Positions 1 to 10,975 of a stretch of DNA of 64,000 bases are shown here, one piece after another; positions within the stretch are counted from its first letter, which is position 1; every line of letters begins with the position of its first letter. Below the pieces are notes generated by a model. The model saw only the letters and a program-made list of their open reading frames with translations, ran no database searches and was not told where the DNA came from. A program made the position numbers and the translations under genes. Source of the stretch: Heliopora coerulea (lineage: Eukaryota > Cnidaria > Anthozoa > Scleralcyonacea > Helioporidae); assembly GCA_030142905.1 (NCBI GenBank), contig JASJOG010000201.1, forward strand, positions 236,001-300,000. The letters are read 5' to 3'.

Positions 1-61
1 AAAGTAATATAATTATAAGTTTATGATTGTTCTATTTACAGTTGTATCCTCTGAATTTAGG

Positions 62-2302
62 CTAGAGAATAGTATGAGCAGCAAGTTTTCTTTTAAAACA
101 AGTAAATGATTTTGTCGCTCTAAGCTCTTCTGGTAATGAATTCCATATCGAACCCCCATTAAACATAAAGCTCTTTTTCATATTGTTTGTACAAGGTTTA
201 GGCAAACAAAGTGTGCCTGAGTTGTTCCGAAGATTGTATTTTATCAATTCATTTTTGAATGTAAAGAGTTCACTGAGGCAGTGTGGTCCCAAGTTATTTA
301 ATATTTTAAACATTGTTTTGGCTTTAGTTTTAATTCGTTGTTCTTTTAGAGGTTCCCACCCCAGCATGCTCAGAACAGTTTCTTGGTTTACCTCATTAGG
401 TACATTTGCTATAATTCGAGCAGCTCTGTTGTGAAGTCTCTGAAGGCGTGTGGATTGTGTCTCTCCAAATACATTCCAAACTTCAGAGCAGTAGTTAAAG
501 TGGGGTTGAATAATAGCATTATATACTGACCGAATTGTGTTTTGATCAACAAAATCTCGCAAACGTTTAAGGGCATATATTCCAGATGATACTTTCTTGC
601 ATATGTTGTCAGTATTGCTTTTCCAAGACAAATGCTGGTCAAGAATTACGCCTAGAATTTTGCTTTCAGAGACTTGTTCAATTTGTTTATCCTCGATATT
701 GATTATAGGTTGTTTATCAGAAATTTTATTTAATATTGGTTTAGTCCCAATTAACATAAATTTAGTTTTTGCAACATTCAGGCTGAGTTTGTTTGATATA
801 AGCCATTTCCGAAGTCTTTCTAAATCTGAATTCACTGCATCCTCAACCTCATTCAGTGAGTTACCAGCTGCTGTAATATTTGTATCATCTGCAAATAACC
901 GGGGTTTAGTTTGAGCAAGACATGATGGCAGATCATTTATGTAAAGCAAAAAGAACAGGGGACCCAAAATAGAGCCTTGTGGTACTCCACATTTAATATT
1001 ACATTCAGATGAGATAGATCCATTCACTTCACATTTCTGTTTACGATTAGCTAAGTAGGACTTAAGAAGGGAGTAGGCATTACCTTTGATTCCATATAGT
1101 GATAACTTATCCAGTAAAATTTGGTGGTTAACAGTATCAAAGGCCTTTTTTAGGTCTATGAATACAATAAGATTAAACAATTTTCTATCCATGTTTATGT
1201 ACCAGTCATTAGTACAATCTAGTAAGGCTGTAGCAGTTGAATGGAGCTCACGGAAGCCAAACTGATGTTCAGAAAACAGATTATTTGTTTGTAAATAATC
1301 ATGTAATTGGTTGTAGATAATTCGTTCCATGACTTTGCTTATGGCAGGTAGAATTGAAATAGGCCGATAATTACCTGGTAGGTTTCGATTACCATTTTTA
1401 AAAAGTGGAATTACTTTTGCCATTTTCCAGTCATTGGGGAAGGTGCATAAAGTAATACTTTGATTGAAAATGTATGTTAGCGAATCTGAAATCATGGGTG
1501 CTGCAATTTTCATAATTTTACTGGATATTTTATCAATTCCAGTAGACTTATTACCCGATAATCGAGATAGTAACTGACACACGTTATTTACAGTAACTGG
1601 TTTGAATGAAGTAAACTCAGATTTAGTTGTCTTAATGAATTGTTTATAATGGTAATTGGTTGTACCAATCTCTTCAGCAAGATTTGGTCCAATATTTGAA
1701 AAGTAATCATTAAAAGCCTCTGCAATATCACATTGGTTTGTCAACTTCTGTTTATCTATATTCAATTCATTTACTATTGTTTTCTTATTATATTTACCTA
1801 GTTGACTATTTATTACCTTCAAAGCAGCTTTTGGATTTTTCTTATTTGCTGAAATTTTACTGGAAAAATAATCAACTTTGGCCTGCCTAAGTCGAGTGGT
1901 TGTCTCATTTCTCACTTTCCTATAAGCAACCCAGTCTTTTTCAAGTTTGGAGATCATGGCTACTCTTTTTAACCTATCCCTTATGTTAATCAGTTTTTTA
2001 ATATCTTTTGTTATCCAGGGAACTGATTTTGATTTGATTTTCTTCTTCTGGATGGGAGCATGCTTGTTAAGAATTTCTAAAAATAATTCTCTCCAAACAT
2101 CCCACATACTATCTGGGCTATCTGCAAAGAAATATACATAATCCCATGTCTGATGTGATAAGTCTTGTAGAAACAGGTTTTTGTTAAAGTTTTTCATGTT
2201 TCTAATATCAGTGATATTTTGTTTTTCGCTCTGAGTGATGTTGATTTTCCTTATAGCAAAAATAAGGCTATGGTCACTGTGTGGATTACACCAGACTTGC
2301 AA
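62..2302 (-). CDS. LINE reverse transcriptase (ORF2 3' portion)
   Basis: A 746-residue frame. Residues 1-17 contain the SDHSLI block, which is the last motif of the AP-type endonuclease, so the true protein continues upstream in another frame. RT motifs follow in order: NYRPISILP near 311, [10 protein letters not shown] with the motif A aspartate near 389, the GVPQGSILGP turn near 439-448, and the catalytic FADD box near 470-473. After the thumb comes a C-terminal region with RAARII and WNSLPEELR, typical of CR1/L2/Jockey-superfamily elements. The protein copies element RNA at a nicked chromosomal target. All catalytic RT residues are present, but the copy cannot be autonomous because the endonuclease is truncated and frame-shifted. 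Confidence 0.92.
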   Translation of the reverse strand: MQVWCNPHSDHSLIFAIRKINITQSEKQNITDIRNMKNFNKNLFLQDLSHQTWDYVYFFADSPDSMWDVWRELFLEILNKHAPIQKKKIKSKSVPWITKDIKKLINIRDRLKRVAMISKLEKDWVAYRKVRNETTTRLRQAKVDYFSSKISANKKNPKAALKVINSQLGKYNKKTIVNELNIDKQKLTNQCDIAEAFNDYFSNIGPNLAEEIGTTNYHYKQFIKTTKSEFTSFKPVTVNNVCQLLSRLSGNKSTGIDKISSKIMKIAAPMISDSLTYIFNQSITLCTFPNDWKMAKVIPLFKNGNRNLPGNYRPISILPAISKVMERIIYNQLHDYLQTNNLFSEHQFGFRELHSTATALLDCTNDWYINMDRKLFNLIVFIDLKKAFDTVNHQILLDKLSLYGIKGNAYSLLKSYLANRKQKCEVNGSISSECNIKCGVPQGSILGPLFFLLYINDLPSCLAQTKPRLFADDTNITAAGNSLNEVEDAVNSDLERLRKWLISNKLSLNVAKTKFMLIGTKPILNKISDKQPIINIEDKQIEQVSESKILGVILDQHLSWKSNTDNICKKVSSGIYALKRLRDFVDQNTIRSVYNAIIQPHFNYCSEVWNVFGETQSTRLQRLHNRAARIIANVPNEVNQETVLSMLGWEPLKEQRIKTKAKTMFKILNNLGPHCLSELFTFKNELIKYNLRNNSGTLCLPKPCTNNMKKSFMFNGGSIWNSLPEELRATKSFTCFKRKLAAHTIL

Positions 2303-2856
2303 ATTTTCTCTGGCATGTTTGTTATGAAATGATCAATGAGGGTAGAGGAGGTCATAGTCACTCGTGTGGCTTCATTTATTAGTTGAGTTAATTGGTAGGT
2401 TTCTAATAATGATATTAGTGTCTTAGTTGGTTGATCTAAATTTGTTTTGATCAAATCACAATTCAGATCTCCAAGGATACAAATTTCTTTATTTTCATTA
2501 TCAATAGTTTGTATCAAATTTTCAAAATGGGTAAAAAATTCAGGGGAAGCATTTGGTGTTCGGTAAACAGCGACAACTATGAAAGGCCGACTGTGAGGTT
2601 TGGTTATTTCTATGCAAACTGCTTCAAAATCTGTTGGTACAATGTCATGTCTTATCTGGTAGTTTAAAGAGCTACGCAGGTAGATACATACACCACCTCC
2701 ATTTCTACTTCTATCATTTCGGACAATATCATAGCCAGGTATATTAATCATATTATCAGTTATAGCTGGACTAAGCCTGGTTTCATTGAGAGCAAATAAA
2801 TCTAGGTAATTTTGTGACATTATGTAAATAATTTCATTGAGTTTTTTGGGTAACAC
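2251..2856 (-). pseudogene. LINE endonuclease fragment, frame-shifted from RT
   Basis: The frame carries endonuclease/exonuclease/phosphatase blocks in order: LNETRL near residue 23, a GGGVCIYLR block, VVAVYRTPNASP, the GDLNCDL block (catalytic Asp-x-Asn) and the STLIDHF block. The last, SDH, block lies in the overlapping downstream RT frame, so a small indel between about 2251 and 2302 broke one ancestral ORF. The first methionine is not a genuine start, since the N-terminal catalytic strand is missing. The role would be nicking target DNA to prime reverse transcription; this copy should be inactive. Confidence 0.85.
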
Positions 2857-2904
2857 TTTATTGGTATAACTTTCTCATATTTGTCGGCCTCCTTATTCTG
2901 ACAA

Positions 2905-3620
2905 ACTTTTAAAGAGCATTCCTCCAATTTTCGACGGAATGTAGGTCAGGGCGTTGCGATGGCAACTCCATTACCTTCACGTTGTTCTCTTTAAGGGAGT
3001 TTGCGAATATTTTGAACGAATACTTATGATCATGGTCTTGTTGGAAGACCCAATTGTGACCAAGCTTCGACTTCTGGGCTGACGTCTTGAGGTTTTGCTT
3101 CCGGATTTTTCGACAATTCTTCCGCATGATGTCATGTATTTTCTGGAGTGCATTGGTTGCTGGTGCAGCAAAACATCCCCTGAACACGATGCTATCGCCT
3201 ACATGCTTCATTGTTTTGACGTTGCTCTTTGGATGAAAGGGTTCTCCCTGCCCCGCCAACCATAACGCTGATCATTATGCAAAAGTAGTTCCATCTTAGT
3301 CTCATCCGACCAAAGTACACGCCTCCAAAATGCGTTATCTTTGTCCTAGTGGTCCATCGCGAACTTCAGTCTCGGTTTTCGATTCCGGTCTCGGAGTAGC
3401 AGCTTCTTCCTTGCTTACGATAGCCTTTTAGCCCATGGTGATATAGAACTAGCTTTTGTACCTGATGCATCTAAGTCCTTTACCAAGTCATTTTTAGTTG
3501 TCCTGGAACTCCAGCTAACCAGACGAACCAAAGTTCGTTCATTTGTGATTTTAATTTACGTTCCCGTCTTGAAGTATGATCTTTACGGCTATCAAGGGCA
3601 AGACTGCCATTTTTAATGTT
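2905..3620 (-). pseudogene. Tc1-like transposase remnant
   Basis: The best frame (2909-3259) reads WVFQQDHDHKYS followed by ELPSQRPDLHSVEN, the second-Asp and third-acid blocks of Tc1-family DDE transposases (usually QQDNDPKH and PSQSPDLNPIEN). Upstream on the same strand, about 3260-3330, a WSDETK block with the first catalytic Asp is readable in another frame. Similarity continues towards 3600 through stops and frameshifts. It directly abuts the truncated 5' end of the LINE, so one element probably inserted beside or into the other. I could not define terminal inverted repeats. Confidence 0.8.
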
Positions 3621-3644
3621 AACCGATATCCTTCTCAGGTACAA

Positions 3645-4560
3645 TCAGTTTCGTATGTTTATAATATGAAATTTGATATTTTGAAATTGCAACTGATGTG
3701 TTATGGTAAGACTTTTATCCGCGAGTGTTAATTCGAGATTTTGATGGTCTATAAGTTCGACATGTGAGAAAGCTTGTAAGTCGATGGCACTTTCGCGCCT
3801 TTTTGTCTTGCCGGACGATAGGACCTCTGGGAGTAGTACAGTACTAGTTTTGGCAGGGACAACGTAAGACAATTGTTTACTGAAATATTTCTGCCTTTTC
3901 GAACCAAAGAATGTAACTTGAAACTAAAGAGCGGTACAGGAGCTAGCCGATTGCTCCTAAGATTGTTACGTTTACTTTGTAAGTAGATTTGTAAGTAGAT
4001 TCACATTAAATAAATACGGATTCAACTCGGGTTGTCTCTACTTGCGTGTTCGTCACGACTTACCGAAACAGGAACAAATGAGATATCTTTGGTCGAAATC
4101 CTATTTGTGAACAACGAGATTATCATGACTACATTCAGTCTCATTACTTTCTCAGATTTACGTCTTCACGCTGCATCTACTTTAGCGTCTCTCTGTCTAC
4201 AATGGGACTGTCTGAAGTGCTTCTTATTTTCATAGGAGTGTGCTTTCTTGTTTTCTAAGCTTGGCTCCTTATGGTTACCACATATGCTTGCTGCCAGTTT
4301 GGGTCTGAGTCATCTGTAGCTTTGGCTCCAAGCACGTAGCTTGCATCAGGGATACACCGTGCTTTCTCTTTTCTGAAAGTAAAGCGTGTCCGCAGAAATA
4401 CTTTGCCATGGCTTTGTTTTGTCGCTGAATTATCAATGAGTGGTATACAGCCGAAGTCACTAATGTGCTGACCTTCTGAGACAGGTTCATTCTTGACGAC
4501 ACTACCTGGGCAATTGATGTCTTTCAAGGCATCAATAGCTTTGACGCCCACTGACTCACC
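3645..4560 (-). other. Unrecognised short minus-strand reading frames
   Basis: Two frames stand out in an otherwise featureless kilobase: 3645-3872 (75 codons) and 4255-4551 (98 codons). The second has a balanced, soluble composition but no motif I recognise. They could be exons of an unknown gene, decayed transposon protein or chance. No convincing splice sites or neighbours settle it. Confidence 0.15.
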
Positions 4561-4975
4561 TTTTTACAACGAACATTTTGCTTCTTACTCAATTAATGAG
4601 TTCTACATAGGGCTGCTCAGCTGGACCAAATAAATGACGCTAATTTGGTCACGTTACACAGGGTTATTCTGTCCTGGTGCACTACAATTCTGTGCTTCCT
4701 GACTTTGACATCTCTTGACTGCGGTGAGACAGTTGGCAGCCCTATACCCTCTGTACAGTGGCGAATTTAAAGATAGCAACCAGTCATGCTATGCAAATTT
4801 AACATTTCCTAAGCATAGCAACAGGTCATGCCATGAAACCTTAAAACGATTTACGATATTCAGGTATCAAGCCATATACCTCCAGCAACGCAATGGTTAC
4901 TATATAAAAATGTTATCAGTGGTGGTCAAGGTAGTGGTTGCGCTAAGCATGATAAGAAATTCCGACAGAATAATA

Positions 4976-5132
4976 TTAAGCCCGTTTTCCACTAGGCGAA
5001 TTTTGTGGGCCGAATTAACTTTTCATTGTTCAAATCGAATAGATTCCTCATTCTTTCCAGCCGAAAGCTCAAGAGACAAAAGAAAAAGTCGCTTCGCGCC
5101 AAGAATTTCGTATGGTGGAAAACGACCTTTAA
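4976..5132. mobile_element. MITE with imperfect ~30-bp TIRs and TTAA flanks
   Basis: Starting at 4983, CGTTTTCCACTAGGCGAA is matched in reverse complement at 5124 by CGTTTTCCACCATACGAA. The arms stay similar for about 30 bases, and TTAA occurs just outside both arms (4976-4979 and 5129-5132). The size, near 150 bp, and TTAA flanks suggest a piggyBac-like non-autonomous element, but the family is inferred from the flanks alone. Confidence 0.6.
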
Positions 5133-6510
5133 TGAATATGTTTTGGTTGATTTCTTGATATCGTACATAATCTTATATTTGTAGAGCACGATCCTGTAGC
5201 TATGCATAGATAAACTTATATTTGCATAACATTACCAGTTGCTATGCTTAGCATTTCTCACTGCCTTTCTAGGACTTGAATTGCTGGTTGACCTTTTTAC
5301 TTCGTCTTTCTCGGGTTGTTCCGATGGCTTACTTCATGTTGCTTCAAACATGTGCTTACCTTGCGCTTTTAAATATTTATCAGCGATCTTGGTGATTTAT
5401 TCCAGCGTTTACGATGCCCTTTCCTGCAGGTGAATAACAAATTCCCTTCGGGCAGGAGTTAAATAAACATCGTAAGCTAGTAAACCGCGAGGCTGACTTA
5501 AACAGTTCAACGTATTTAATAAGAGGTTGTTGTTAGCTCAGTAGGGTCACGCTTTGACGAGGTGCAGGATCTTTATTGGTATCATCAAAACAAAATACAG
5601 AAACTAAGGTTTAAGAATCTTCAGCTGTGGCAAGAAGTTCTTCTGACTCTAGGTTCTCTTCTTGGCGAGTAGCGTCGTTTTCTCTGCTCTCTTGTCTGCT
5701 CCTCTTCGTTGGCTCTCTCTTTTCTACTCTCTATTCTACTCTCTTTTCTGCTCTCTTTTCTGCTCTCTTTTCTGATCTCTCTTTTCCGCTGTTTCTTTTC
5801 CGCTCTCCGCTGTTGGGAAAGAAGCATCTCCTTTTATGCTTTTGGTGGGCAATTTTGGTTAGCAGTGACTGACAGTAGAAGTTGACCAATCAGATACATT
5901 CTAATCAAGTCTTTCGCTCTACCAGGCGAAGGCGTTGTTTGGAATGTAACATAATTAATAAGGATGTTTGAAAAAGATTTTCCAGTGCTAAATGTATATA
6001 GTTCTTTGTAAAATAATAATAGTAAAATCAGAATGTACTAGTTCTGATCTCAGTTATGTTATTTCACAGTTTCACATCGTATTTCGAGCTCAAATCTGAT
6101 CTGATTAGGAATCACGTCATGTCTGGAATTCAGCAAAGTATCCAATCAATATAGGCGGGACTAACACAAACCAGAGCAAGGATTTAACAATACGATTACC
6201 AATTTGTACTTTGACCTTACATTCGATAACATAAACAAAAACCTTTTAAGCTAGATCGGTAACCATTGTTCATGACATTTTCGAGAGGACTAATTATGGT
6301 GCTGGTTACAAAAATAAGATAACAACTTTACATGTCTAAAAGCAGACAAAACTCAAACAAACATTACAACTTTCGTGATACGATTGTCTACCTAATCATA
6401 GCAGCTATTTTTTACAATAGATTATGTTGACATTTGATAAATTCCATTTAGTTTATAATAACATAAATTGCAGACCCCTAAGTTGATGGAATGTGTGTTT
6501 CATAATAAAC
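5133..6510. other. No gene seen outside the CT tract
   Basis: AT-rich sequence with short frames of chance composition. No splice-bounded exon, RNA gene or transposon protein recognised. Confidence 0.5.
5660..5815. repeat. CT-rich low-complexity tract (CTCTTTTCTG-type units)
   Basis: Tandem degenerate units of roughly 10-11 bases, such as CTCTTTTCTGCTCTC, run for about 150 bp. The open frames on both strands here (Ser/Leu/Phe-rich on +, Glu/Lys/Arg-rich on -) follow from the composition and are not treated as genes. Confidence 0.8.
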
Positions 6511-6514
6511 GCAC

Positions 6515-6790
6515 CATATTTGTACATTTGCATATGTTTACATTTGGGCATGTGTGCGTTTGCCTATTTGTATACTTGTACAAATATACACCAGTACATT
6601 TATGCATGTATACGTATGTACATCTATACGTTTGTTCATTTGAACATTCGTAAATTTGTACATTTATATTTCGGTACATTTGTGCATTTGCACATTTAAC
6701 ATTTATAGACCTGTTTCCTTGTACATTTGTACATTTCAACATTCGTACATTTGGCTGTTTGTAAATTGTACTTTTGTTATTTTGTATATT
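6515..6790. repeat. Degenerate ~10-bp tandem repeat (TTTGTACATT units)
   Basis: Some two dozen diverged units around the consensus GTACATTTGT follow one another. Because GTACAT and ATTTG combinations create few stops, three overlapping frames of 60-80 codons stay open here on both strands; they are by-products. The unit is close to palindromic (GTAC core), so arrays could fold. Confidence 0.8.
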
Positions 6791-7355
6791 TTGTTCAAAA
6801 TATTCAAATTTACAAATGCCTTACATGATAGAGCTTAAATAGTGGAAGAATGTAGCTTATAAGTAGTTGATTGCTACTCCGAGTTTAACGCCAGATACGA
6901 TCGTCAGGCAACTAGAGAAATGCTGACATAACCCTTCTTTTTACAGCATAGATTGAGGTCATGATCTTAAGGGTTTGGATGGACCATTACTTCTACTTTA
7001 ATGAGGCTTACGTTTGATATGCAAGACTTGTTTTTGTGGCGGCAGTTGTACATGATTTTTTATCTTTTATTTAGTCTTCTCTGTGTGTTGGTTTTCATGA
7101 TTTGAAGTTTCTTATACAAACTATGGTTGCCTCTTCTTGATAAGCTATTGCATGCTATGACAGGTTTAAAGATCGACCGATTGATGTTGAAGTCCCTTTT
7201 GTTTTTTTTCCAATTTCTACCTGTATTTAGAGAGTTTTGTCTTGAAACGATTTTGTACAGATTTTGACTTTCGGTGGCGTTCTTTAAAATTGTTTAATGT
7301 CATCTTGATGTGATTTTTTTGTCTCACTATTGTCTGTTGTGGTTATGTCAGCCTT

Positions 7356-7574
7356 TTATATAGGTTTATTTGTTAAGCAGTTTCCATGGAGGGACTCATT
7401 CGTCCTTCTTCCAGCAACTGCAACTTTCTTCCTCGGATAGATTATTTTCGACGAAATCAGGAAGTAGAGTTTTGTGATGGTGCTCTTCATATAGTTTTCT
7501 AGTTTTAATTGTGTTCGGTTAAAAACTTTGTGCAGCTTATTCGATTCAGGAAAATGTCCCTCGATAAGTTTCAA
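7356..7574 (-). pseudogene. PLE connector region, broken
   Basis: The frame starts with GHFPESNKLHKVFNR and ends with a GNCLTNKP block. Both match the segment between RT and GIY-YIG endonuclease in the better-preserved PLE at 61.4-62.7 kb, which reads LHKIFNRN and GNCLTDN at these points. The region between them is degraded. Confidence 0.75.
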
Positions 7575-7936
7575 AAAGAAGCGTCCAATGATTGTCCTAA
7601 AACTTTTACGTTAATGATGCACCTCTGGTTTGAATTCAATGGCTGCGTTTGTGGGCGTCATCTTATTGGAGGTGTCGCTTATTGACATGTTGCGTAGCTG
7701 GACGAGAGCAAAGAAACACTGGTGTTGATAGAAGTTGAATGGTGTTTGAGTAGGGATAACGGGTGATTGCATGGAGTGGTTACTGATGTGCTGTAGTTTG
7801 TGGTTAAGCTTTCTATAGGGTTAGTAACTTCCGTTGCGCAGGTTGTATATGACATGTAGGAGCTGTGTAGTCACTTGGTTAGCTTGAGCTCCAATTTCAA
7901 AGCCAAACCGAGAGAAAATCTCATATCAGCCTTTTC

Positions 7937-8287
7937 TTACTTTGTTTGTCTGTCTTCCAATAGTGTTTTTAATAGTATTAGTCCGTCGTCTTTGTATAAT
8001 CCCATATTTTCTTCCCTAAATCTCTCGTCTAGTTCTTCGAGAAGGAATAGACCAGCCAATTCATATAATCTATCCCCGTCGTAACTTCCCATGGTACCGT
8101 GGAAAATGTTCTGATGGTTTTTCTTCAACCATTGTGTTTTGGCGATGAACGATAGCCATTTTCGTGCGTGTTTAATACTGGTAACATGTTTGCCTTCGAT
8201 TGTTAGTTTATGAGGCCTAAAAGATGGCTTCACTTGTAGGTCGTCAGATATTGATGGGTAGAGGTTAATGATATGATAAATTGTCAT
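7937..8287 (-). pseudogene. PLE reverse transcriptase fragment
   Basis: The frame has NLYPSIS (motif A region; the catalytic Asp position is changed), a WLKKNHQNIFHGTMGSYDG block, LAGLFLLEEL, and the catalytic YKDD box in GLYKDDGLILL. These are the RT blocks of Penelope-like elements and align block for block with the copy at 62109-62747. Loss of the motif A aspartate and flanking frameshifts indicate a dead copy. Confidence 0.85.
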
Positions 8288-8746
8288 TTATTTTACTTGT
8301 GCCATTCAATTGTCTATAAATCCCTTCACTTGTTTGCCTTGGTGAGGCGTCTGATGTTTGCGGCGATGTTATCTGATAAAACTTTGTTGATCATACCTGA
8401 TTCACTATTTGCTGGGTTGACTAGTCTGCAGGTTGGATTTTTTGAGAAATTTTTTGCGGCCCTGGAAGGTAATCAACAGTTCAAGTTTTGCGATTGTTTC
8501 ACATATATCGCCAATTTATAGGTTGCTAGCAATTTCTTTCAATTCGTTGTTGATGACTGTTACGAGTTCGCCTTCTAATTTGCAGGTTCTGGTCAACGCT
8601 TTCTCTCAGTAGTTTGTTTTATGTGTCAAGAGTGGTTTTGTAGATTTCTTTAGTTTTGTCAGCGAATATGGAAACGTTCGGTCAGTGATGATGTAATTTT
8701 CTCTAAGTCATTGGACAAAAAAGATTTTGAATTGGTCATTCACTTT

Positions 8747-9010
8747 TCAGACTTGCATGTCTTCGATGATTTGGTTCACATCGTCAAAAGTTTTCATTTC
8801 ATTGACCTGTGGCGGGACTTTCTTCGACATTAAACCAAATTTATTTTTGTTGTCATTTCTTTCACCGTAAGGAAAGAAGCGAGTTTTGCACTTTATTTGC
8901 CTGATAACGTTTTCTACTTCGTCGATGGTTCTCCTCTTATAAACGTCTCTTGCTGGCAATACAATGATTTTTAAAAAGTAATTGAATCTCAAGTTCCTTA
9001 AACCCTTCAA
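8747..9010 (-). pseudogene. PLE N-terminal region fragment
   Basis: An 88-codon frame with a KKVPPQVNEMKTFDDVNQI block, typical of the region before the RT in Penelope-like elements. The same block recurs, more degraded, near 52200-52265. The first ATG is probably not the original start. Confidence 0.65.
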
Positions 9011-9074
9011 TGATCGATTAAAATTGGAGATCTCTTAGTTCAATCCACTTAGGGTGCAATTTTGAGCAATATCT

Positions 9075-9580
9075 TTATTGGAGACAACAACAAACGTCGC
9101 ACATGAAGGGGAACTGGACCATTCTGAGAGCAAATATCAAAATGTAGCGTACCTTTAATCTTGGGGCCTTCGTCAGAGTGGACCGGTGTGGATAGGACTC
9201 TGCAGGGACTCGTGGAGAGGTGGGAGGAGCAGAGACGGGGGTTCCTTTTGCTTGTTTGTTTTGCTCGCCTTTTATTGTGCGAATACCCCTAGCGTTGCCA
9301 TGTTTGAAATATTTTGATGTTTTCTTGACATTTTGGTATCTCACCAACCAATCATCTTCGAGAGCTTGTTGGCGTGGAAACGGAACGAGGAGTAAATCTC
9401 GAATCACTTCCACCACCCTCGAACTTTCAAACCAAGTTGTAATTACTGTACAAATCAATAATTCTCTTTTGCCAGAAAAATTAGGAATGTAGTTAAAAGA
9501 TTGTCTCACATGACGTTATGCAAGTTTAGAGTTTGCTTACCAAGGATGAACAAAGTGAACGGTCGAAGAGGGTTGGCAAA
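9075..9580 (-). repeat. Interspersed repeat, copy A (inverted relative to 13.42-13.81 kb)
   Basis: Read on the minus strand, about 9285-9580 closely matches 13500-13800 on the plus strand, with long identical blocks such as TGAGACAATCTTTTAACTAC. Copy A continues 210 bp further, to a tail with CTGACGAAGGCCCC and AATAAAGATATT. The tail and size suggest a SINE-like or truncated retroelement unit; no internal promoter boxes were found. The 144-codon frame here is a by-product, because the second copy does not preserve it past the shared part. Confidence 0.8.
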
Positions 9581-9964
9581 AAATCAAGGTTTCTTATATT
9601 TATAAATACTTTTGACGAATTTTATCAGCTATAATCTTTCCTACAAAAAATCAGCGTAGAAGTTGTTGCAGGTACTCATCGTCTTTGTTTGTCAAATTTC
9701 TTTCCAAAAGTTCAAAGTTTTGTATTGTCAACTGAGCGTTCGTTGAAATTGAGGGCGTGTTTATTCTCATTTGAATTCTGATATAAAACATTTGTTTAAT
9801 TCCCGTTACAAATTGCTGGCCGTTATTCCTATGGATAACCTATACAGCAATATTTGTAAGTACTTACTGTTTGTGGTAAAATTTCTAGTTTATTTTTCAT
9901 GATATACGAAGACGAAAACGTTCTAGTAAGGCCTGAAATTTATTTTTCTAAAGCTAACGCGTAG

Positions 9965-10267
9965 TTGAGAATCAACAAAATCGGCGGGATTTACGATAAT
10001 GGTCGAGCATTCCCAACGCTTATACGTGAAAGAGCTTTAGACCTTCATCACGAAGGTCGAAGTCAACGCGCAATTGCGAGAGAATTGAGAACCAGTCGTA
10101 CATACGTAGCCTACGTTGTAAACAATTACAGTGAAACAAATTCATCACTAAGACGGCAGCGCGCGGGTTACAAGACGACGAAAATAAACAACGAAACCCT
10201 ACACTTCATAGAAGTTCTGAAAAACATGAAATGCAGCATATATGCCAGGAAAATTCAGCAGAGATAA
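9965..10267 (+). pseudogene. Transposase N-terminal HTH domain
   Basis: Residues about 20-60 read RERALDLHHEGRSQRAIARE and then LRTSRTYVAYVVNNY, a homeodomain-like/paired-type helix-turn-helix used by Tc1/IS630 transposases to bind terminal repeats. The frame ends at a TAA that appears to replace a Leu codon: the same frame continues open after it into LLDGVLPRGEIPSVSQIN, which belongs to the same protein family. Confidence 0.75.
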
Positions 10268-10325
10268 CTACTGGATGGCGTTCTTCCAAGAGGAGAAATA
10301 CCAAGTGTTTCACAAATAAATAAAC

Positions 10326-10970
10326 GTGTTCCCAATAGCTTTGCAGATGACCAGAAATGCAGTTACTATAACTCCACAAGAGTCCACAAGACCCAATGCA
10401 GTACAAACAAAAGATATGTACCTTAACGAAATAGTAAACACGAATTCGCGTCAGCTTTATTTCTTTGATGAATCAAGCGTCGTAAAAACAACTGGCAATC
10501 GTGCTCGAGCCCCGGCCGTTAGAGATGAACCGGCGACAGAGATACAACGTTATGCTTCAAACGCCAATTACACGATAAATTTTCTTTATTCAATACGTGG
10601 AGTCGATTATTTTAGCATTTTGGACGGTGTATCCAACGGAATGGAGCTCATAAACTTCTTCAATGAAGCACTCGGAGTGGAGCGCCCAGATGGAAGCGCT
10701 GTGCTAGAACAGGGAGATGTGCTTGTTATGGACGACTGCAGGTTCCAACACGGTAATTTCGCTGAACAGGTCCTACGAAATCTCCTTTCTTATCATGGAG
10801 TACGGTTGTTGTATCAGCTCGCCTATTGCCCTCATTTGAACACCTGTGATCTGTGTTTTTATCAAGTTAAAACGTTTCTTCGTCGTCAAACACTGCTCGC
10901 TGAGAATAAGACTAAGATCACCATTGGAGATGCTATTTTTGAGATATCAGAAGAAAACTCAATGAACTAG
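10326..10970 (+). pseudogene. Transposase DDE catalytic domain
   Basis: In this 214-codon frame the catalytic blocks are FFDESSV (Asp 48), VLVMDDCRFQHG (Asp 136) and CPHLNTCDLCF (Asp 175). There are 38 residues between the second and third acids. The third acid is usually Glu in this family, so this copy is DDD in form. The protein would cut and paste the element between terminal repeats. A frameshift just upstream separates it from the HTH domain. Everything after the frameshift is open, so decay is modest. Confidence 0.8.
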
Positions 10971-10975
10971 TTCAC

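Larger units (their letters stand above)
1..2860 (-). mobile_element. Non-LTR retrotransposon (CR1/Jockey-like LINE), 5'-truncated
   Basis: A LINE copy on the minus strand whose 3' end lies at or beyond the window start. It keeps the C-terminal part of an apurinic-type endonuclease followed by a long reverse transcriptase frame. The endonuclease begins abruptly around the second conserved block (LNETRL motif), so the 5' end, including the first catalytic residues, is missing. This is the usual outcome of incomplete target-primed reverse transcription. Endonuclease and RT belong to one ancestral frame now split by a single frameshift near 2251-2302. The 746-codon RT frame has no stop, so the insertion is fairly recent. 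Clade assignment rests on domain order and C-terminal motifs only. Confidence 0.9.
6860..9060 (-). mobile_element. Decayed Penelope-like element (GIY-YIG type)
   Basis: On the minus strand from 9060 down to 6860 the blocks appear in PLE order: an N-terminal region (8747-9010), an interrupted stretch (8520-8740), reverse transcriptase (7937-8287), the connecting region with a KLHKVFNRTQLKL motif (7356-7574), and an eroded GIY-YIG region below 7350. At 6868-6925 a sequence reading TTGCTACTCCGAGTTT and then TCAGGCAACT is shared with the end of the much fresher PLE at 61.2 kb, fixing the element's 3' boundary. Several stops and frameshifts make it inactive. Confidence 0.85.
9900..10975 (+). mobile_element. 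IS630/Tc1-type transposon remnant
   Basis: This contains both halves of a DDE transposase on the plus strand, one nonsense codon and one frameshift apart. I looked for terminal inverted repeats between 9780-9960 and 10975-11160 and did not find a convincing pair, so the ends are approximate. Confidence 0.75.

Noticed and set aside
5621..5872. Glu/Arg/Lys-rich and Ser/Leu/Phe-rich frames on opposite strands
   Set aside because: Both arise from the CT-rich tandem tract.
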